NCBI GenBank assembly: GCA_002293605.1
Contig: DBDO01000100.1
Location: 1,581 to 9,383 of the forward strand
Length of the DNA: 7,803 nucleotides
Direction: 5' to 3'
Source: Desulfovibrionaceae bacterium UBA930
GTDB lineage: Bacteria > Desulfobacterota > Desulfovibrionia > Desulfovibrionales > Desulfovibrionaceae
Shown: positions 6,857 through 7,803 of the stretch, piece by piece
Layout of the letters: every line of letters starts with the position of its first letter
Numbering within the stretch: the stretch's first letter is position 1
Translations under genes and position numbers: made by a program
Notes under the pieces: model-generated
Databases searched by the model: none
What the model was told of the DNA's origin: nothing
Seen by the model: the letters and a program-made list of their open reading frames with translations, nothing else

Positions 6857-6862
6857 CTCCTT
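6857..6862 (-). promoter_or_regulatory. AAGGAG Shine-Dalgarno-like site overlapping the upstream stop codon
   Basis: AAGGAG overlaps the TAA of the 96-aa gene but lies 27 nt before the ATG at 6829, too far for normal initiation. No ATG, GTG or TTG lies in frame between them. It may be a non-functional match or may initiate unusually. It bears directly on the start of the ligase gene. Confidence 0.3.
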
Positions 6863-7151
6863 ATAAAGCACTTTCACCGTGCGCTGCCCGTTTCAACCGG
6901 GCCGCGCACAAATCTCTTACATAACGCAGCTGCATGTGCCGCTGCTTGGCCGCATGCAGGGGCGCGGCCCGGAAAATGCCCGCTGCCGGGTCTTCCTCGG
7001 CCATAAGAAGGCGGATATGCTTTTGGCAGACCGCTATATGCGCCTCAAGCTCGCTCAGGCGCGCTTCCAGTTCGGGCAGGCTTTCGGGCAGTGCGTCATC
7101 CGGTGCCTCAGGCAAGGCAGCGGATGACGCATCGGGCAGGGGCTCACTCAT
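6861..7151 (-). CDS. Hypothetical 96-aa protein with predicted coiled coil
   Basis: I do not recognise this small protein. It begins with a Pro/Ala/Ser/Glu-rich, low-complexity, acidic stretch (about 1-25). A heptad-like helix follows, LPELEARLSELEAHIAVCQK (25-44), likely a coiled coil, then a second basic helical part, HAAKQRHMQLRYVRDL (about 66-81). It has no signal peptide or membrane segment. The ATG at 7151 is preceded 8 nt upstream by GGAAGG and overlaps the stop of the upstream gene by 8 nt, so it is translated with it; a longer frame back to 7334 would run far into that gene and is rejected. It may be an adaptor or subunit for the neighbouring unknown protein. Any link to the ligase is only by position. 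Confidence 0.72.
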   Translation of the reverse strand: MSEPLPDASSAALPEAPDDALPESLPELEARLSELEAHIAVCQKHIRLLMAEEDPAAGIFRAAPLHAAKQRHMQLRYVRDLCAARLKRAAHGESAL

Positions 7152-7803
7152 TGCCGCGCCCTTCCGGGGAGGAGTCCGTGAGAATGCGCCGCCGCGTGCT
7201 TTTGCCAGCTGCGTTCTCCGCCTCTTTTTGAGGGGACGGAAGCTCCTGCCGGGCGGGATCCGCAGGGTTCGGGAGGCTGTTGAATACGCTCCAGAAAAAG
7301 GGCAGGGCTTCGGTGAGCTTGTCGGGGTTGGCAAGTTCCAGGCCGGGCTTTACAAAGGAGCACAAGGCGTAGGCCAGGCCCCAGCGGGCGTCCGGACTGC
7401 TCCAGGCCGGGAGGCGAAGAGAAGAGGCTGCGCTCTGGCTGAGAAGGCCTTCGTTCCAGTCCAGACCCAGCCGGGCGCAGAACTCCTGCGCCAATTCGCG
7501 GTCCTGGGGAAGATCGGGAAAGACTAAAGGGGCCTTTTGCAGGGCAGGGGGGCTGTTTTCGGAGCAAGGCAACAGGAACTGCCTGATGGTGAGCGCAAGG
7601 TAGAGCGGGCCGAGCGCTTCGGAGGAAAGCGCGCCCATTTGCAGGGGCAGGCTGAAAGGTGCCTCTCCTGCGCGGACCTCTATGCCCTCATCGTCCTTGA
7701 TGATGCTGCCGCCGCCCCAGCGCAGGAGCTCTTCCGCCTCGGCCGCCTCGGGCATGGAGGCGGGCCATGCGCCGCCAAGACGCATGGAGCCGCCGCTGAA
7801 AAG
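7144..7803 (-). CDS. Unrecognised protein, N-terminus beyond the window edge
   Basis: The reading frame runs open to the right edge, so the visible 219 residues are probably the C-terminal part of a larger protein. An ATG at 7785 would give 213 aa but has no Shine-Dalgarno. The visible part has an acidic stretch with a beta-like segment (GSIIKDDEGIEVRAGEAPFS, about 32-51), alternating helical and Pro-rich parts, and a lysine/arginine- and glutamate-rich, probably disordered tail (about the last 40 residues). No family motif, signal peptide or membrane segment is evident. Third codon positions are G/C-rich and the stop overlaps the next gene's start by 8 nt, which supports a real gene. I do not assign a function. 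Confidence 0.6.
   Translation of the reverse strand, partial: LFSGGSMRLGGAWPASMPEAAEAEELLRWGGGSIIKDDEGIEVRAGEAPFSLPLQMGALSSEALGPLYLALTIRQFLLPCSENSPPALQKAPLVFPDLPQDRELAQEFCARLGLDWNEGLLSQSAASSLRLPAWSSPDARWGLAYALCSFVKPGLELANPDKLTEALPFFWSVFNSLPNPADPARQELPSPQKEAENAAGKSTRRRILTDSSPEGRGNE

Noticed and set aside
7144..7334. N-terminal extension of the 96-aa protein back to 7334
   Set aside because: It overlaps the upstream gene by more than 180 nt, is Arg/Pro-rich out-of-frame sequence, and a good ribosome binding site marks the ATG at 7151.

Overview
The window is a compact stretch of a GC-rich bacterial chromosome in which all seven genes lie on the minus strand. It reads from the right edge to the left and ends in a palindrome-rich terminator region. 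The short overlaps between genes, the CgeB-type glycosyltransferase, the FapA/DUF342 polymer-forming protein and the paired GC palindromes after the last gene resemble what I know of Desulfovibrio and relatives (Desulfovibrionales). This assignment is an inference from style and gene content; no rRNA or other marker gene is present.

Right part (about 6829-7803): an unrecognised gene cut by the window edge overlaps by 8 nt a 96-residue predicted coiled-coil protein, also unrecognised. An AMP-forming long-chain acyl-CoA ligase (FadD type) follows, about 30 nt further downstream. These three look co-transcribed.

Middle (4932-5062): a gap of about 130 nt separates the ligase from a STAS-domain protein. 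Next to the STAS gene it contains several overlapping inverted repeats, one of which includes the likely ribosome binding site.

Left part (117-4931): four tightly packed genes follow in the order STAS protein, FapA/DUF342 protein, CgeB/DUF3880-type glycosyltransferase and GT9 (heptosyltransferase-like) glycosyltransferase. The junctions are a 15-nt gap, an 8-nt overlap and a 4-nt overlap, so this is almost certainly an operon. A plausible reading is a surface or flagellar glycosylation unit: two glycosyltransferases paired with a FapA-type protein and a STAS regulatory or scaffold protein. The joint function is inferred, not shown.

Left edge (1-116): no gene. Two near-perfect GC hairpins, the second followed on the minus strand by a T-tract, probably end the operon. 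I found no RNA gene, CRISPR array or mobile element. The long plus-strand reading frames are antisense shadows of the minus-strand genes.
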